Shown: positions 45,393 through 54,535, counted from the stretch's first letter. The stretch is 64,000 nt of DNA from Actinomadura macrotermitis (GCF_009604375.1 NZ_WEGH01000003.1:1426001-1490000); one strand, 5' to 3'. Numbers and translations: made by a program. The notes: generated by a model from the letters alone, not told the origin.

Positions 45393-47021
45393 GTGGAAAC
45401 GAATCACAACTTCCTGCAGACGGGGGGTCAACCGGTCTCGGACCGGATGCGGGAGTTGCTCGCCCGTGCGGCGCAGGACCACGTCTATGAACAGCGCACA
45501 CAGGGTCAGGTGCTGGACGAGATCCGCCAGCGGCTCGAAGGCATGGAGTGGCTTCTACGCGAGGTGCGGGAGCGCGAGCTCACCGGCCTCACCGGCCAGC
45601 TGGACGGCGTCCGGGGCGTGGTCGACGAGCTGACCGGCAAGCCCCCGGAATGGGCCCAGGGCATCGCCGAGCATCTCGACGCGGTGAGCGAGCGGGTCAA
45701 ACCGGTCGCCGAGCTGCCGGCGCTGTGGGCCGACGTCGGCGTCGTCTCCGAGCACGTCGACGAGGGCCTGAACCGCATCCAGCTCGTCCTGGACTCCGCG
45801 CAGCACATCACCGACGCCACCCACCAGGCGTCGCAGCGCATGGCGGAGATGACCAAGCGCCTGGACAAGCTGCAGGGCAGCATGGAGGCGGCGTCGGTCC
45901 GGTTCAACCGGCTGGACAAGTCGCTGGCCGACCTCGGGCACCACTCCGAGCGGCTGGAGCACTCGATCACCGGGATCAGCACCCGGGTCGACCAGTCGCT
46001 GAGCGAGATGGCCGAGCGGGTGGAGCAGGGGCTGGAGGCGGTCAACGGCCGGGTCGAAGGGGTCGGCGGCCGGCTGGACGGGCTGGACGGAAGGCTGGAC
46101 GGGCTCGATGGCCGCCTCGAGGGGCTGTCGGGCAAGCTGACGGGGCTGGACGGCCGGTTCGTCCGCATCGACGAGCGGATCGGGCAGCTGCCCGCCACCT
46201 TGGAGATCACCGAGCTGCACCGCAAGCTGACCGAGCTGGCCGAGCGCCCGCAACTCGACCACAGCGAGCGCTTCGACGCGCTGGAACGGCGGGTCGGCCA
46301 GGCGGTCGAGCCGCTGGTGGAGGAGCTGCGCGCGCGGCCGGACCGGGACGAGGTCAAGGCGACCATGTCGCAGATCGCCGAGACCGCCTACAGCGACGTC
46401 GCCAAGCGGATGGACGAGTTCTCCCGCCGCTTCGAGGACGTGCACGACGACGTCCGCAAGCGCATCGAGGGCATCCACGAGGAGGTCACCAAGAAGGTCG
46501 ACGACGCCCTGGAGGAGTTCACCAACCAGGTCGACATCGTGTCCCGCCGGGTCGAGTCGGTGCACGTGGACGTCACCAAGCAGGTGGAGTCGGTGCACAA
46601 CGAGGTGTCCCGGCAGGTCACCGGCGTGCACAGCGACGTCAGCAAGCGCATCGACGTCATCCACGACGACGTCACCCGCCAGGTGGCGGGCCTGCACGAG
46701 AACGTCACCAAGCAGGTCGGCAGCATCCAGCAGGACGTCTCGCGCCAGGTCGACGGCGTCCAGGAGGAGTTCGGCAAGCGCGTGGACGGTGTCCAGGACG
46801 AGGTGACCCGCCGCGCCGAGGCGGTGCAGGCGGCGCTGAGCGGCCGGTTCGAGGACGTGCAGGACGAGGTCGGCCGCAAGGTCGACATGGTGCACGACGA
46901 CGTCACCAAGCAGGTCACCGCGGTGCACGAGGACGTGCTGAAGCGGCTGTCCACGCTGGAGGAGACGATGCTCGCCCTGGCCGAGGCGCTGCTGCGCCCG
47001 CGCCGCGACGGAAAGGAATGA
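45393..47021 (+). CDS. long coiled-coil protein with hendecad repeats
   Basis: A 542-aa hydrophilic, almost wholly helical protein of unknown function. Residues about 224-250 contain heptads of the form GRLDGLD. Residues 350-521 consist of fifteen 11-residue units such as VHDDVTRQVAG, VHNEVSRQVTG and IQQDVSRQVDG, with one 7-residue unit between units 3 and 4. Such hendecads form right-handed or straight coiled coils, or amphipathic helices that lie on membranes. There is no signal peptide or membrane segment. GTG at 45393 follows AAGGAG by six bases; an ATG 15 codons upstream is less likely. It is monocistronic with its own terminator. Roles in cell shape or cytoskeleton are speculative. Confidence 0.85.
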   Translation: METNHNFLQTGGQPVSDRMRELLARAAQDHVYEQRTQGQVLDEIRQRLEGMEWLLREVRERELTGLTGQLDGVRGVVDELTGKPPEWAQGIAEHLDAVSERVKPVAELPALWADVGVVSEHVDEGLNRIQLVLDSAQHITDATHQASQRMAEMTKRLDKLQGSMEAASVRFNRLDKSLADLGHHSERLEHSITGISTRVDQSLSEMAERVEQGLEAVNGRVEGVGGRLDGLDGRLDGLDGRLEGLSGKLTGLDGRFVRIDERIGQLPATLEITELHRKLTELAERPQLDHSERFDALERRVGQAVEPLVEELRARPDRDEVKATMSQIAETAYSDVAKRMDEFSRRFEDVHDDVRKRIEGIHEEVTKKVDDALEEFTNQVDIVSRRVESVHVDVTKQVESVHNEVSRQVTGVHSDVSKRIDVIHDDVTRQVAGLHENVTKQVGSIQQDVSRQVDGVQEEFGKRVDGVQDEVTRRAEAVQAALSGRFEDVQDEVGRKVDMVHDDVTKQVTAVHEDVLKRLSTLEETMLALAEALLRPRRDGKE

Positions 47022-47050
47022 CCGGCGCCGCGTGAGCGGTGCCCGGGCCC

Positions 47051-47113
47051 GCAGGGCGCGGGGCGCCCCGACGAGCAACCCCCTCGGGACGCCCCGCCCT
47101 CTGCTCTGTTTTG
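47051..47113 (+). terminator. rho-independent terminator of the coiled-coil gene
   Basis: GCAGGGCGCGGGGCG pairs with CGCCCCGCCCTCTGC (small bulges), followed by a T-rich run ending TGTTTTG. It is 30 bases after the stop codon. Confidence 0.6.
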
Positions 47114-47227
47114 TCCCGTGAACGCCCGGCACGCCCGAAGCGGCCGCCCAACGGTCGGCGATGACGTGCACTTTGTTACGTTCCGTCTTCGCAAAATCAC
47201 TCCCAATACCCATGGGGATCCGTTTTG

Positions 47228-48157
47228 ATGGATCTCGTGACCGAGTCAGCCTTCCGCCTCCCGCCGAGCCCCGCCACCCTGCGCTGGGTCGAGGAATGCT
47301 TCGGCCGGGGCGCCGAGGTGCGGCTCGTCCGGCCGCTGGCCGGCGGCACCGGGCACGCCAACCACGCGCTGCTGGTGGAGAGCCGCACCGGCAGCCCGCA
47401 CCGGCTGGTGCTGCGCCGCTGGCTCCCCCACGACGGCGGCCTCGCCGCCGCCGAGTTCTCCCCCGAGCGCGAGATCGCCGCGCTGGCCCTGCTGGCCGGC
47501 GCCCAGCTGCCCACCCCGGCGCTGGTCGCCGCCGACCCGGCGGGCGCCTACTGCGACGCGCCCACGCTGCTGATCACCCAGCTGGACGGGCACCCGCCCC
47601 GCCCCTCCCCCGGCGACCTGCCCGAGTACCTCATCCAGCTCGCCGCCGCGCTGCTGTCGGTGCACGCGCTGCGCGGCGCGTCCTCGATGCCGCCCTACGT
47701 CCCCGCCAACCGCCTGGACGAGCGGCGCCCGCCCCGGCACGCGCTGCGCCCGCAGTTGTGGGACCGGGCGTTCGCGACCGGCGCCGGCCCCGCCCCCGAG
47801 GCGCCGTCGCGGTTCATCCACCGCGACTACCAGCTCGACAACACCCTGTGGTCCTACGGGCGGCTGAAGGGCGTGGTCGACTGGTCCGACGCCTCCTACG
47901 GGCCGGTCGCCGTCGACATCGCCGCGATGCGGCTCAGCCTGGCGCTGCTGTACGGCACCTCGGCCGCCACCCGCTTCCTCGCCGCGTTCGACCAGGTCTC
48001 CGGCGGCTACGCCCACGACCCCTACTGGGACGTGCGGGCGCTGCTGGACCTGCTGCCCGAGCGCGACGGCGCCGTCATCGACGAGGTCCACGTCCCCCTC
48101 TACGAGGACTACCTCGCCGCCCTGCTGGCCGAACTGGGCGCCCCCGCCACCGGGTGA
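47228..48157 (+). CDS. APH-family phosphotransferase
   Basis: A 309-aa protein with a protein-kinase-like/APH fold. The catalytic loop is FIHRDYQLDNTLWSYG and the metal-binding loop is GVVDWSDASYGP, both intact. The N-terminal PLAGGTGHANHALLV is the nucleotide-binding strand region. The family phosphorylates aminoglycosides, choline, fructosamine or other small molecules; the substrate cannot be read here. ATG at 47228 has only a weak GGGGAT upstream. It ends directly against the convergent tsaD stop with no base between. In M. tuberculosis no such gene separates groES from tsaD, so it is an addition. Confidence 0.85.
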   Translation: MDLVTESAFRLPPSPATLRWVEECFGRGAEVRLVRPLAGGTGHANHALLVESRTGSPHRLVLRRWLPHDGGLAAAEFSPEREIAALALLAGAQLPTPALVAADPAGAYCDAPTLLITQLDGHPPRPSPGDLPEYLIQLAAALLSVHALRGASSMPPYVPANRLDERRPPRHALRPQLWDRAFATGAGPAPEAPSRFIHRDYQLDNTLWSYGRLKGVVDWSDASYGPVAVDIAAMRLSLALLYGTSAATRFLAAFDQVSGGYAHDPYWDVRALLDLLPERDGAVIDEVHVPLYEDYLAALLAELGAPATG

Positions 48158-49195
48158 CTACAGGGTGATCTGCTGCACCGGCAGGCTGGAGTCGGCCGGC
48201 AGCGCCAGGTCCGACGGCGGCAGCCCCGCCGCGACCAGCTCCGAGCCGAGCGCCGCGACCATCGCGCCGTTGTCGGTGCACAGCTTCGGCCGCGGCACCC
48301 GCAGCCGGACGCCCGCCGCGTCGCAGCGCTCCTGCGCCAGCGCGCGCAGCCGCGAGTTCGCGGCCACCCCGCCGCCGATCAGCAGGTCGTCCACCCCGTT
48401 GTCCTTGCAGACCTTCAGCGCCTTGGCGGTGAGCACGTCCACCACGGCCTCCTGGAAGGACGCCGCGACGTCGGCGACCGGCACCGGCTCGCCCGCGCGC
48501 TGCCTGGCCTCCACCCAGCGCGCCACCGCCGTCTTCAGGCCCGAGAACGAGAAGTCGTAGGTGCCGTCGGCGTACTTGCCGCGCGGGAACGCGATCGCCG
48601 CCGGGTCGCCCTCGCGGGCGGCGCGGTCGATGTGCGGGCCGCCGGGGAAGCCGAGGTCCAGCACCCGGGCGACCTTGTCGAACGCCTCGCCCGCCGCGTC
48701 GTCCACGGTGGAGCCGAGCGAGCGCACGTCGCTCGCCACGTCCGGGACGAGCAGCAGCGAGGAGTGGCCGCCCGACACCAGCATCGCCACGCACGGCTTC
48801 GGCAGCGGCCCGTGCTCCAGCTGGTCCACGCACACGTGCGCGGCCAGGTGGTTGACCCCGTACAGCGGCTTGCCGAGCGACAGCGCGTACGCCTTGGCGG
48901 CGGCGACGCCGACCATCAGCGCGCCGGGCAGCCCGGGGCCCGCGGTGACGGCGAACGCGTCCACGTCGGCGAGCGCGATCCGCGCCTCGGCCAGCGCCCG
49001 CTCCACCGTCGCGGTCATCGCCTCCAGGTGCGCGCGCGAGGCGACCTCGGGCACCACCCCGCCGAACCGGGCGTGCTGCTCGACGCTGGAGGCGATCGAG
49101 TCGGCCAGCAGCGTGTGCCCGCGCACGATGCCGACGCCGGTCTCGTCGCAGGAGGTCTCGATGCCGAGGACCAGCGGCTCCGAATCGATGATCAT
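48158..49195 (-). CDS. tsaD: tRNA N6-adenosine threonylcarbamoyltransferase TsaD
   Basis: A 345-aa ASKHA-fold enzyme that transfers threonylcarbamoyl to A37 of ANN-decoding tRNAs, working with TsaB and TsaE. VLGIETSCDETGVGIV, the metal-binding VNHLAAHVCV, the ATP-site SGGHSSLLLV and the C-terminal CTDNGAMVAALG are all conserved. ATG at 49195 overlaps the rimI TGA as ATGA. The gene order tsaE...tsaB-rimI-tsaD is that of M. tuberculosis Rv3422c-Rv3419c, with one extra gene here. Confidence 0.97.
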   Translation of the reverse strand: MIIDSEPLVLGIETSCDETGVGIVRGHTLLADSIASSVEQHARFGGVVPEVASRAHLEAMTATVERALAEARIALADVDAFAVTAGPGLPGALMVGVAAAKAYALSLGKPLYGVNHLAAHVCVDQLEHGPLPKPCVAMLVSGGHSSLLLVPDVASDVRSLGSTVDDAAGEAFDKVARVLDLGFPGGPHIDRAAREGDPAAIAFPRGKYADGTYDFSFSGLKTAVARWVEARQRAGEPVPVADVAASFQEAVVDVLTAKALKVCKDNGVDDLLIGGGVAANSRLRALAQERCDAAGVRLRVPRPKLCTDNGAMVAALGSELVAAGLPPSDLALPADSSLPVQQITL

Positions 49196-49725
49196 TGTTC
49201 CCCCCGGCCGAATCCCACGGCCCGCCGGCCGCGCGGCCGGCGCATCACGATGGCGTCCGTCCCCGACGGCTGGTAGTAGCGCTTGCGCAGGCCGACCCGC
49301 GCGAACCCGAACCGCTCGTACAGCCGGCGGGCCGGGTCGTTGTCGGCGCGGACCTCCAGGAACACCTCGCCGCAGTCGCGGCGCTCGGCCTCGGCCAGCA
49401 GCTCGGCCAGCAGCGCCGCGCCGAGCCCGGCGCCGCGCAGGTCCGCGCGGACCCCGATGGTCTGCACGTCGGCCTGCCCGCCGGCCGCGGCGAGCCCGGC
49501 ATAGCCGACGACCTCCCCGTCCCGCTCGGCGACGACGTAGTGCCGGGTGCGCGGCTGGTCGGCCAGCTCGCCGCGCAGCATCTCCACCGTCCAGGCGGCG
49601 TCGGGGAACAGCTCCTGGTCCAGGGCGTGCACGGCCGGCAGGTCGTCCCAGGTCATCGGGCGCAGCTTGGGCTCGGCGGCGCTCATGGCCTCGCCTGCGC
49701 CCGGCCCCTCCTCGGGCTCGCTCAC
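49192..49725 (-). CDS. rimI: ribosomal protein S18-alanine N-acetyltransferase RimI
   Basis: A 177-aa GNAT acetyltransferase. The acetyl-CoA loop is QTIGVRADLRGAGLGAALLA, and VFLEVRADNDPARRLYERFG plus YYQPSGTDAIVM complete the RimI pattern. The target is the N-terminal Ala of ribosomal protein S18 in E. coli; here it is inferred. GTG at 49725 overlaps the tsaB stop as GTGA and is favoured by coupling; ATG at 49686 would shorten it to 164 aa. It lies between tsaB and tsaD with overlaps on both sides. Confidence 0.9.
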   Translation of the reverse strand: MSEPEEGPGAGEAMSAAEPKLRPMTWDDLPAVHALDQELFPDAAWTVEMLRGELADQPRTRHYVVAERDGEVVGYAGLAAAGGQADVQTIGVRADLRGAGLGAALLAELLAEAERRDCGEVFLEVRADNDPARRLYERFGFARVGLRKRYYQPSGTDAIVMRRPRGRRAVGFGRGEQ

Positions 49726-50408
49726 GCCGGCATGACCTTCTTGCGCGGGCCGGGCTCCTTGGCGTCGGGCCGGCGCAGGTACAGCGGCTCGGGCGGCAGC
49801 AGGTCGGGGCCCTTGCGGCCGGCCAGCCGGGCGATGGCCACCTCGGCCAGCGCGGCCGCGGACGGCAGCAGCGGCTCGGGGCCGAGCCCGGAGGTGCCGA
49901 GGACATCGGGGTACAGGGCCGCGCCCTCGCCGATGACCGGCAGCCCGCCCTCGGCCCCGGCCAGCACGTCGGCGGCGGGCCCGACGGCCGGGGCCGTCGT
50001 GCGCTCGGCCGCCGAGGCGTAGCGGGCCCAGTAGACCTCCTTGCGGCGCGCGTCGGTGGCGACCGCGAACGGCGCCTGCCGGGCCGACGCCCAGGCGATG
50101 ACGTCCAGCGTGCACACGCCGTGCACCGGGATCTTCAGCGCCTCGCCCATGGCGCGCGCGGTGACCAGCCCGACGCGCAGACCGGTGTAGGGGCCGGGGC
50201 CGGCGCCGACGGCGATCGCGCTGAGGTCGGCCGGGACCGCGCCCGCCTCGGCCAGCACGGCCGCGACGGCCGGCACCAGCAGCTCGGTGTGCTTGCGCGT
50301 GCCGGCCTCCTCGGCCACGGCGCGGCTGCGCACGCCCTCTCCGGGCGTCCACTCGTACAGCGCGACGGAGACCGCCGCGGTCGCGGTGTCGAAAGCCAAG
50401 ACCAGCAC
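49722..50408 (-). CDS. tsaB: tRNA threonylcarbamoyladenosine modification protein TsaB
   Basis: A 228-aa partner of TsaD with the same ASKHA fold but no ATP-hydrolysis role. VLAFDTATAAVSVALY, IAVGAGPGPYTGLRVGLVTA and ATDARRKEVYWARY are diagnostic. The start is GTG at 50408. It overlaps rimI by four bases. Together with TsaD and TsaE (51732-52217) it makes up the bacterial t6A complex; the TsaC/Sua5 enzyme that supplies threonylcarbamoyl-AMP is not in the window. Confidence 0.94.
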   Translation of the reverse strand: MLVLAFDTATAAVSVALYEWTPGEGVRSRAVAEEAGTRKHTELLVPAVAAVLAEAGAVPADLSAIAVGAGPGPYTGLRVGLVTARAMGEALKIPVHGVCTLDVIAWASARQAPFAVATDARRKEVYWARYASAAERTTAPAVGPAADVLAGAEGGLPVIGEGAALYPDVLGTSGLGPEPLLPSAAALAEVAIARLAGRKGPDLLPPEPLYLRRPDAKEPGPRKKVMPA

Positions 50409-50450
50409 GTCAGGGAAGCCTAGTCCAGCCGGGCGGGTGCGGGCGCCCGA

Positions 50451-51602
50451 TCACTGCTTGTTCAGCGCGTCCACCATGCTGCGGGCCGCCTCGACGGCCC
50501 CCTTGGTCGCCTCGTCCGAGCTCAGCGGGTCGCCGTCGTTGCCGCCGGAGTAGTGCACGGTGACCAGGACGTTGACGACGCGGACGTTGGCGATCGCCTC
50601 GCCCGCGCCGGCGCCCTTGTCGACGCTGTAGATGACGTAGCCCTCGTCGCCCAGGTCGTCCGGCCGGGACTTGCTGGTGAGCTCCTGCCCCGACAGCAGC
50701 GCCTTGCCGGACTCGTCGGCGCCGCGCTCGCTCTCGAAGGAGCGGTGGGCCACGTCGGTCGGGGTGCGGCCGGCGGTGCCGGCGAGCGCGCGGACCTCGA
50801 CGGTGAGCTGCCGCTTGCGGTCGCCGGTGTAGGCGCCCCACACGCACTGGTTCTGCCGGTCGTTGCTCTGGTAGTTGTCGGCGGGGGTGCGGTCGGCGTT
50901 CGGCGCCAGCCGGCCGGCGACGGCCGCGGGCAGCGTGTCGCAGGCGTCGGGGACGCTGGTGCGCTCGGACTGGGCGGTCGGGCCGGTCCCGGCGGCGCCG
51001 GCGGCGCCGCTGCTGCCGACGATCTGCCCGGTGTCGTGGCGGCCCACGCCGGTGCCGCTGAAGATGGCGAACGCGGCCAGCACGCACACGCCGATGCCGG
51101 CCGCGAGGCCGCCGATCAGCAGGCCGAGGCCGCGGCCCCTGCGGCGCTCGCGCATGACGCGGTGGCTGCCGCTGCCGGTGCGGCCGCCGGTGGAGCGGCG
51201 CGAGCCGGCCCGGCGCTGCGGGCCCGTCCCGTGCTCGCCGGACCTGTATTCGCCGGAACCGTGTTCGCGGGAGCGGTATCCGCCCGTCGCGGCGCCGGTG
51301 CCGTACTGCCCCGACTCGGGCCGGACGGTCCGGTACCGGTCCGTCTCGTACTGGCCGGAACCGTACTGACCCGAGCCGTACTCGCCCGACCCGTACTCGC
51401 CCGACCCGTACTGACCGGACCCGTACTGACCCGAGCCGTATCCGCCGGGGCCGTGCTCACCGGGCCCGTACCCGCCGCTGCCCTGCTCCTCTGGCCGATA
51501 CGCACCGCTGCCCGTGGGGTGGCCGTCGCCTGAAGGCTGGCCGCCGCTCGGACCGCGGTAGCTGTCCGTGCGGTGACTTCCGCTGCGATGGCTACCACTC
51601 AC
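50451..51602 (-). CDS. single-pass membrane protein with GYGSGQY repeats, DUF3558-like outer domain
   Basis: A protein of about 383 aa. The N-terminal 150 residues are cytosolic, disordered and repetitive: nine units like YGSGQ/YGSGE encoded by a 15-bp minisatellite. A membrane helix (LGLLIGGLAAGIGVCVLAAF) follows basic RERRRGRG. The outer domain has two Cys (DACDTLPAAV and QNQCVWGAY) spaced as in DUF3558 proteins, so a disulfide and an extracytoplasmic fold are likely. GTG at 51602 has GGGAGTGG upstream; GTG at 51638 is the longer option. It interrupts the tsaE-tsaB order of mycobacteria. Function unknown. Confidence 0.8.
   Translation of the reverse strand: MSGSHRSGSHRTDSYRGPSGGQPSGDGHPTGSGAYRPEEQGSGGYGPGEHGPGGYGSGQYGSGQYGSGEYGSGEYGSGQYGSGQYETDRYRTVRPESGQYGTGAATGGYRSREHGSGEYRSGEHGTGPQRRAGSRRSTGGRTGSGSHRVMRERRRGRGLGLLIGGLAAGIGVCVLAAFAIFSGTGVGRHDTGQIVGSSGAAGAAGTGPTAQSERTSVPDACDTLPAAVAGRLAPNADRTPADNYQSNDRQNQCVWGAYTGDRKRQLTVEVRALAGTAGRTPTDVAHRSFESERGADESGKALLSGQELTSKSRPDDLGDEGYVIYSVDKGAGAGEAIANVRVVNVLVTVHYSGGNDGDPLSSDEATKGAVEAARSMVDALNKQ
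51346..51480. repeat. 15-bp minisatellite inside the membrane-protein gene
   Basis: About nine units of the form CCGTACTGACCCGAG, each encoding one five-residue YGSGQ-like repeat on the minus strand. The multiple of three means copy number may change without breaking the frame. Confidence 0.8.
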
Positions 51603-51731
51603 CGGATCCACTCCCGTTTCGAGAGAACGTGTTGACACCGCGAAGGTGAGGTTCGCTCCGGCAAAGATACGACATCCGGCCGTAATGTGGTCTCTCGCAC
51701 TTATAGGAAAAAGGCGAGAATTTTTCGCGTT

Positions 51732-52217
51732 TCAGGAAAGATCAGCGGACAGCCCTGACCACCGGGAACCCACGCCGGTAAGGGCTACCGTGCGCTCCTC
51801 GCCCGCGTCCTGCGCCCCGCGCGAAATGGTCAGCTCGAGTCGATCTTCGGCCAGGCCCTCGGCCAGGCCCTCGCCCCATTCCACGATCGTTACCGAATCG
51901 GTGAGCGAGGCGTCAAGATCAAGGTCGTCCAGCTCCGCGAAACCCCCCAGCCGGTAGGCGTCCACGTGCACCAGGCCGGGCCCGCCCGCCAGCGAGGGGT
52001 GCACCCGCGCGATGACGAACGTCGGCGAGGTGACCGGGCCGCGCACCTTCAGCCCCTCGCCGATTCCCTGGGTCAGGGTCGTCTTGCCCGCGCCGAGGTC
52101 CCCGGTGAGCACCAGCAGGTCCCCCGCCCGCAGCAGCCCGGCCAGCCGGACGCCGAGCGCCCGCATGTCCTCGGCCGTCGGCACCGTCAACGTGATCACG
52201 CCGGTCCCCCCGGTCAC
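51732..52217 (-). CDS. tsaE: tRNA threonylcarbamoyladenosine biosynthesis ATPase TsaE
   Basis: A 161-aa P-loop ATPase that regenerates the TsaB-TsaD complex. Walker A is TGDLGAGKTTLTQGI, followed by GPVTSPTFVIARV and the Walker B-like VHVDAYRLGG; IVEWGEGLA is also characteristic. GTG at 52217 overlaps the stop of the alpha/beta hydrolase gene as GTGA. It is separated from tsaB by the repetitive membrane-protein gene. Confidence 0.95.
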   Translation of the reverse strand: MTGGTGVITLTVPTAEDMRALGVRLAGLLRAGDLLVLTGDLGAGKTTLTQGIGEGLKVRGPVTSPTFVIARVHPSLAGGPGLVHVDAYRLGGFAELDDLDLDASLTDSVTIVEWGEGLAEGLAEDRLELTISRGAQDAGEERTVALTGVGSRWSGLSADLS

Positions 52218-53293
52218 GCGCTCTTCTCCTTCGGTTCGGCCCGGACGCGCTCCACCAGCCGGCGCACCGCGCCGGTGACCACGCCCGGGTACTCCAGCGG
52301 CAGGACGTGCCCCGCCATCTCGATCTCGGTCAGCTCGGCGTCCGGCAGCGCCTGCGCGATCCGCCGCCCGTGCACCGCCGGGGTCAGCCGGTCCTGCCCG
52401 CCGGTCAGCACCGCCACCGGCACCTTGGCCAGGACCGGCAGCGCGTCCGCCTTGTCGTGCGCCATCAGCGCCGGGTAGAACTCGGCGATCACGTCGATCG
52501 GGCAGGCCCGGATCATCTGCTCCAGGAAGTCCACCACGGTGGGGCTGACGTGCTTGTCGGCGAAGGCCATCCGGCGGGTGACCACGAACGCCAGGTCGGC
52601 GCCGAGGCCGCGGGCCCGGTCCACCAGCGCGGCGCGGCGGCCGAGGCCGCGCAGCGCGCCCGGCGCGAGCGGCCGCAGCACCTTGGCCAGCACCAGCGGC
52701 AGCCCGAGCGTCATCTCGCGCAGGTCGCCGGCCGAGGTGTTGACCAGCACCACGCCCGCGACCTGCCGGCCGAACAGCTCGGGGTGCCGCTCGGCCAGCG
52801 CCAGGATCGACATGCCGCCCATGGAGTGCCCGACCAGCACCACCCGCCCGCGGCGGGGGACCGTGGCGCGCAGCACCGTGTACAGGTCCGCGCCGGTCTG
52901 GTCGATGGTGGCGTTGGCCAGGTCGCTGCGCCCCGAGCGGCCGTGGCTGCGCTGGTCCCAGAACACCAGCCGCACGCCCGGCACGCCGGCCAGGTCGCGG
53001 CGCTGGTAGTGCCAGGTGTGCTGGGTGAGGGTGTAGCCGTGGCAGAACACGATGGTGAGCGGTGCGTCGTCGGGGCCCTCGGTCTCCACGTGCAGCGGCA
53101 GCCCGTCGTCGGCGGTGATCGCCAGCGGACGGCCGCGCAGCCGGCCGAACGGCTCGCCGCGGTCGGGGTCGGGGCGCAGCCGCACCCGGCCGACCAGCAG
53201 GTGCCGCGCGCCGACCGCCGCGCCCACCCCGGCCGCGCCGACGCCCGCGACGGCGCCGGCGATGCCGATCCTGCGCCTGTGCCCGCTATTCAT
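52214..53293 (-). CDS. alpha/beta-fold hydrolase
   Basis: A 359-aa protein with an N-terminal hydrophobic segment (IGIAGAVAGVGAAGVGAAVG) that may anchor it in the membrane. The hydrolase domain has the oxyanion region CHGYTLTQHTW, the nucleophile elbow GHSMGGMS, an acidic residue in LTGGQDRLTP and His in EMAGHVLPLEYP, so the triad is complete. A hydrolase in the same place is found in mycobacteria between alr and tsaE. ATG at 53293 overlaps the alr stop by eight bases. Substrate unknown. Confidence 0.9.
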   Translation of the reverse strand: MNSGHRRRIGIAGAVAGVGAAGVGAAVGARHLLVGRVRLRPDPDRGEPFGRLRGRPLAITADDGLPLHVETEGPDDAPLTIVFCHGYTLTQHTWHYQRRDLAGVPGVRLVFWDQRSHGRSGRSDLANATIDQTGADLYTVLRATVPRRGRVVLVGHSMGGMSILALAERHPELFGRQVAGVVLVNTSAGDLREMTLGLPLVLAKVLRPLAPGALRGLGRRAALVDRARGLGADLAFVVTRRMAFADKHVSPTVVDFLEQMIRACPIDVIAEFYPALMAHDKADALPVLAKVPVAVLTGGQDRLTPAVHGRRIAQALPDAELTEIEMAGHVLPLEYPGVVTGAVRRLVERVRAEPKEKSA

Positions 53294-54431
53294 GGCCCTC
53301 CCTCTCCGCGAGCCGCCCCGTATAGACCCGGGGCACCCGTGCACCGATCCGGGTGACGATCTCATACGAGATCGTGCCGAGCGCGTCCGCCCACTCCTGC
53401 GCGGTCGGCTCGCCCCGGTCGCCCGGCCCGAACAGCACCACCTCGTCGCCGGGCGCCAGGGCGCCGTCGCCGAGGTCGATGACGAACTGGTCCATGCACA
53501 CCCGCCCGGCGATGCGGTGCCGGCGGCCGCCCGCGAGCACCTCCAGCAGGTTGGAGCCGTGCCGCGGGACGCCGTCACCGTACCCGGCGGGCACGACGGC
53601 CAGGGTCGTCTCCCGCTCGGTGGTGTAGGTGTGGCCGTAGGAGACGCCGCTGCCCGCCGGGACCCGCTTGACCAGCGCGGTATCGGCGACCAGCGTCATC
53701 GCGGGCCGCAGCCCGAAGGTGCCGAGCTGCGGCGCGGGCGTCAGGCCGTAGGTGGCGATGCCGGGCCGGACCAGGTCGAAGCGCGCCTCGGGCCGCAGCA
53801 GCGCGCCGGCCGAGTTGGCCAGGTGCCGCACCTCGGGCCGCAGCCCCGCCTTCTCGGCGTGCTCGCTCATCTCCACGAAGGCGCGCAGCTGCCGCTCGTT
53901 GGCGGGGTGGTCGGGCTCGTCGGCGCAGGCGAAGTGCGACATGATCCCGGCGACGCGGACCGTCCCGGCGGCCTCGGCGGCGAGCGCGGCGCCGACCAGC
54001 GCGGGCCAGTCGGCGGCGGCGGCGCCGCCGCGGCTCATCCCGGTGTCGGCCTTCAGGTGCACGCGGGCGGGCCGGCCGGCCCGCTCCGCCGCCGCGGCGA
54101 CCTCGGCGAGCAGCGGCAGCGAGCCCACCGACAGGTCGACGTCGCGCGCGACGATCTCGTCGTAGGGCTCGCCGGGCACGCTCAGGCAGACCAGCACCGG
54201 CACGCCGGTGACGCCGGCGTCGCGCAGCCGCAGCGCCTCGGCGGTCCGGGCGACGCCGATCCAGGTCGCGCCGCCCGCGAGCGCCGCCCGCGCCGCCGGG
54301 ACCAGGCCGTGCCCGTACGCCTCGGCCTTCACCATCGCCATGACGGCCGCGCCGCCGGCGCGCTCGCGCAGCAGCGCGATGTTGTCGCTGATGGCGTCGA
54401 GGTCGACGCGTGCCTCCGCAGGACTCCTCAT
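53286..54431 (-). CDS. alr: alanine racemase
   Basis: A 381-aa PLP enzyme that makes D-alanine for peptidoglycan. The PLP lysine is Lys35 in MVKAEAYGHG (usually VKADAYGHG), the catalytic Tyr is in SGVSYGHTYTT, and RVCMDQFVIDLG completes the signature. ATG at 54431. It lies 104 bases after nnrD on the same strand and overlaps the hydrolase gene. Position and neighbours match Rv3423c. Confidence 0.96.
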   Translation of the reverse strand: MRSPAEARVDLDAISDNIALLRERAGGAAVMAMVKAEAYGHGLVPAARAALAGGATWIGVARTAEALRLRDAGVTGVPVLVCLSVPGEPYDEIVARDVDLSVGSLPLLAEVAAAAERAGRPARVHLKADTGMSRGGAAAADWPALVGAALAAEAAGTVRVAGIMSHFACADEPDHPANERQLRAFVEMSEHAEKAGLRPEVRHLANSAGALLRPEARFDLVRPGIATYGLTPAPQLGTFGLRPAMTLVADTALVKRVPAGSGVSYGHTYTTERETTLAVVPAGYGDGVPRHGSNLLEVLAGGRRHRIAGRVCMDQFVIDLGDGALAPGDEVVLFGPGDRGEPTAQEWADALGTISYEIVTRIGARVPRVYTGRLAEREGHE

Positions 54432-54535
54432 GGTCACCCAGTGTGCCCGCCGTTGGGCGGTGACCGGGGCGTTCTCCGCCCGGCCGGTCCGCCCGCCATA
54501 CCTTTTGGACGCATTCGCCGGGCGCCGGGTTCGCC

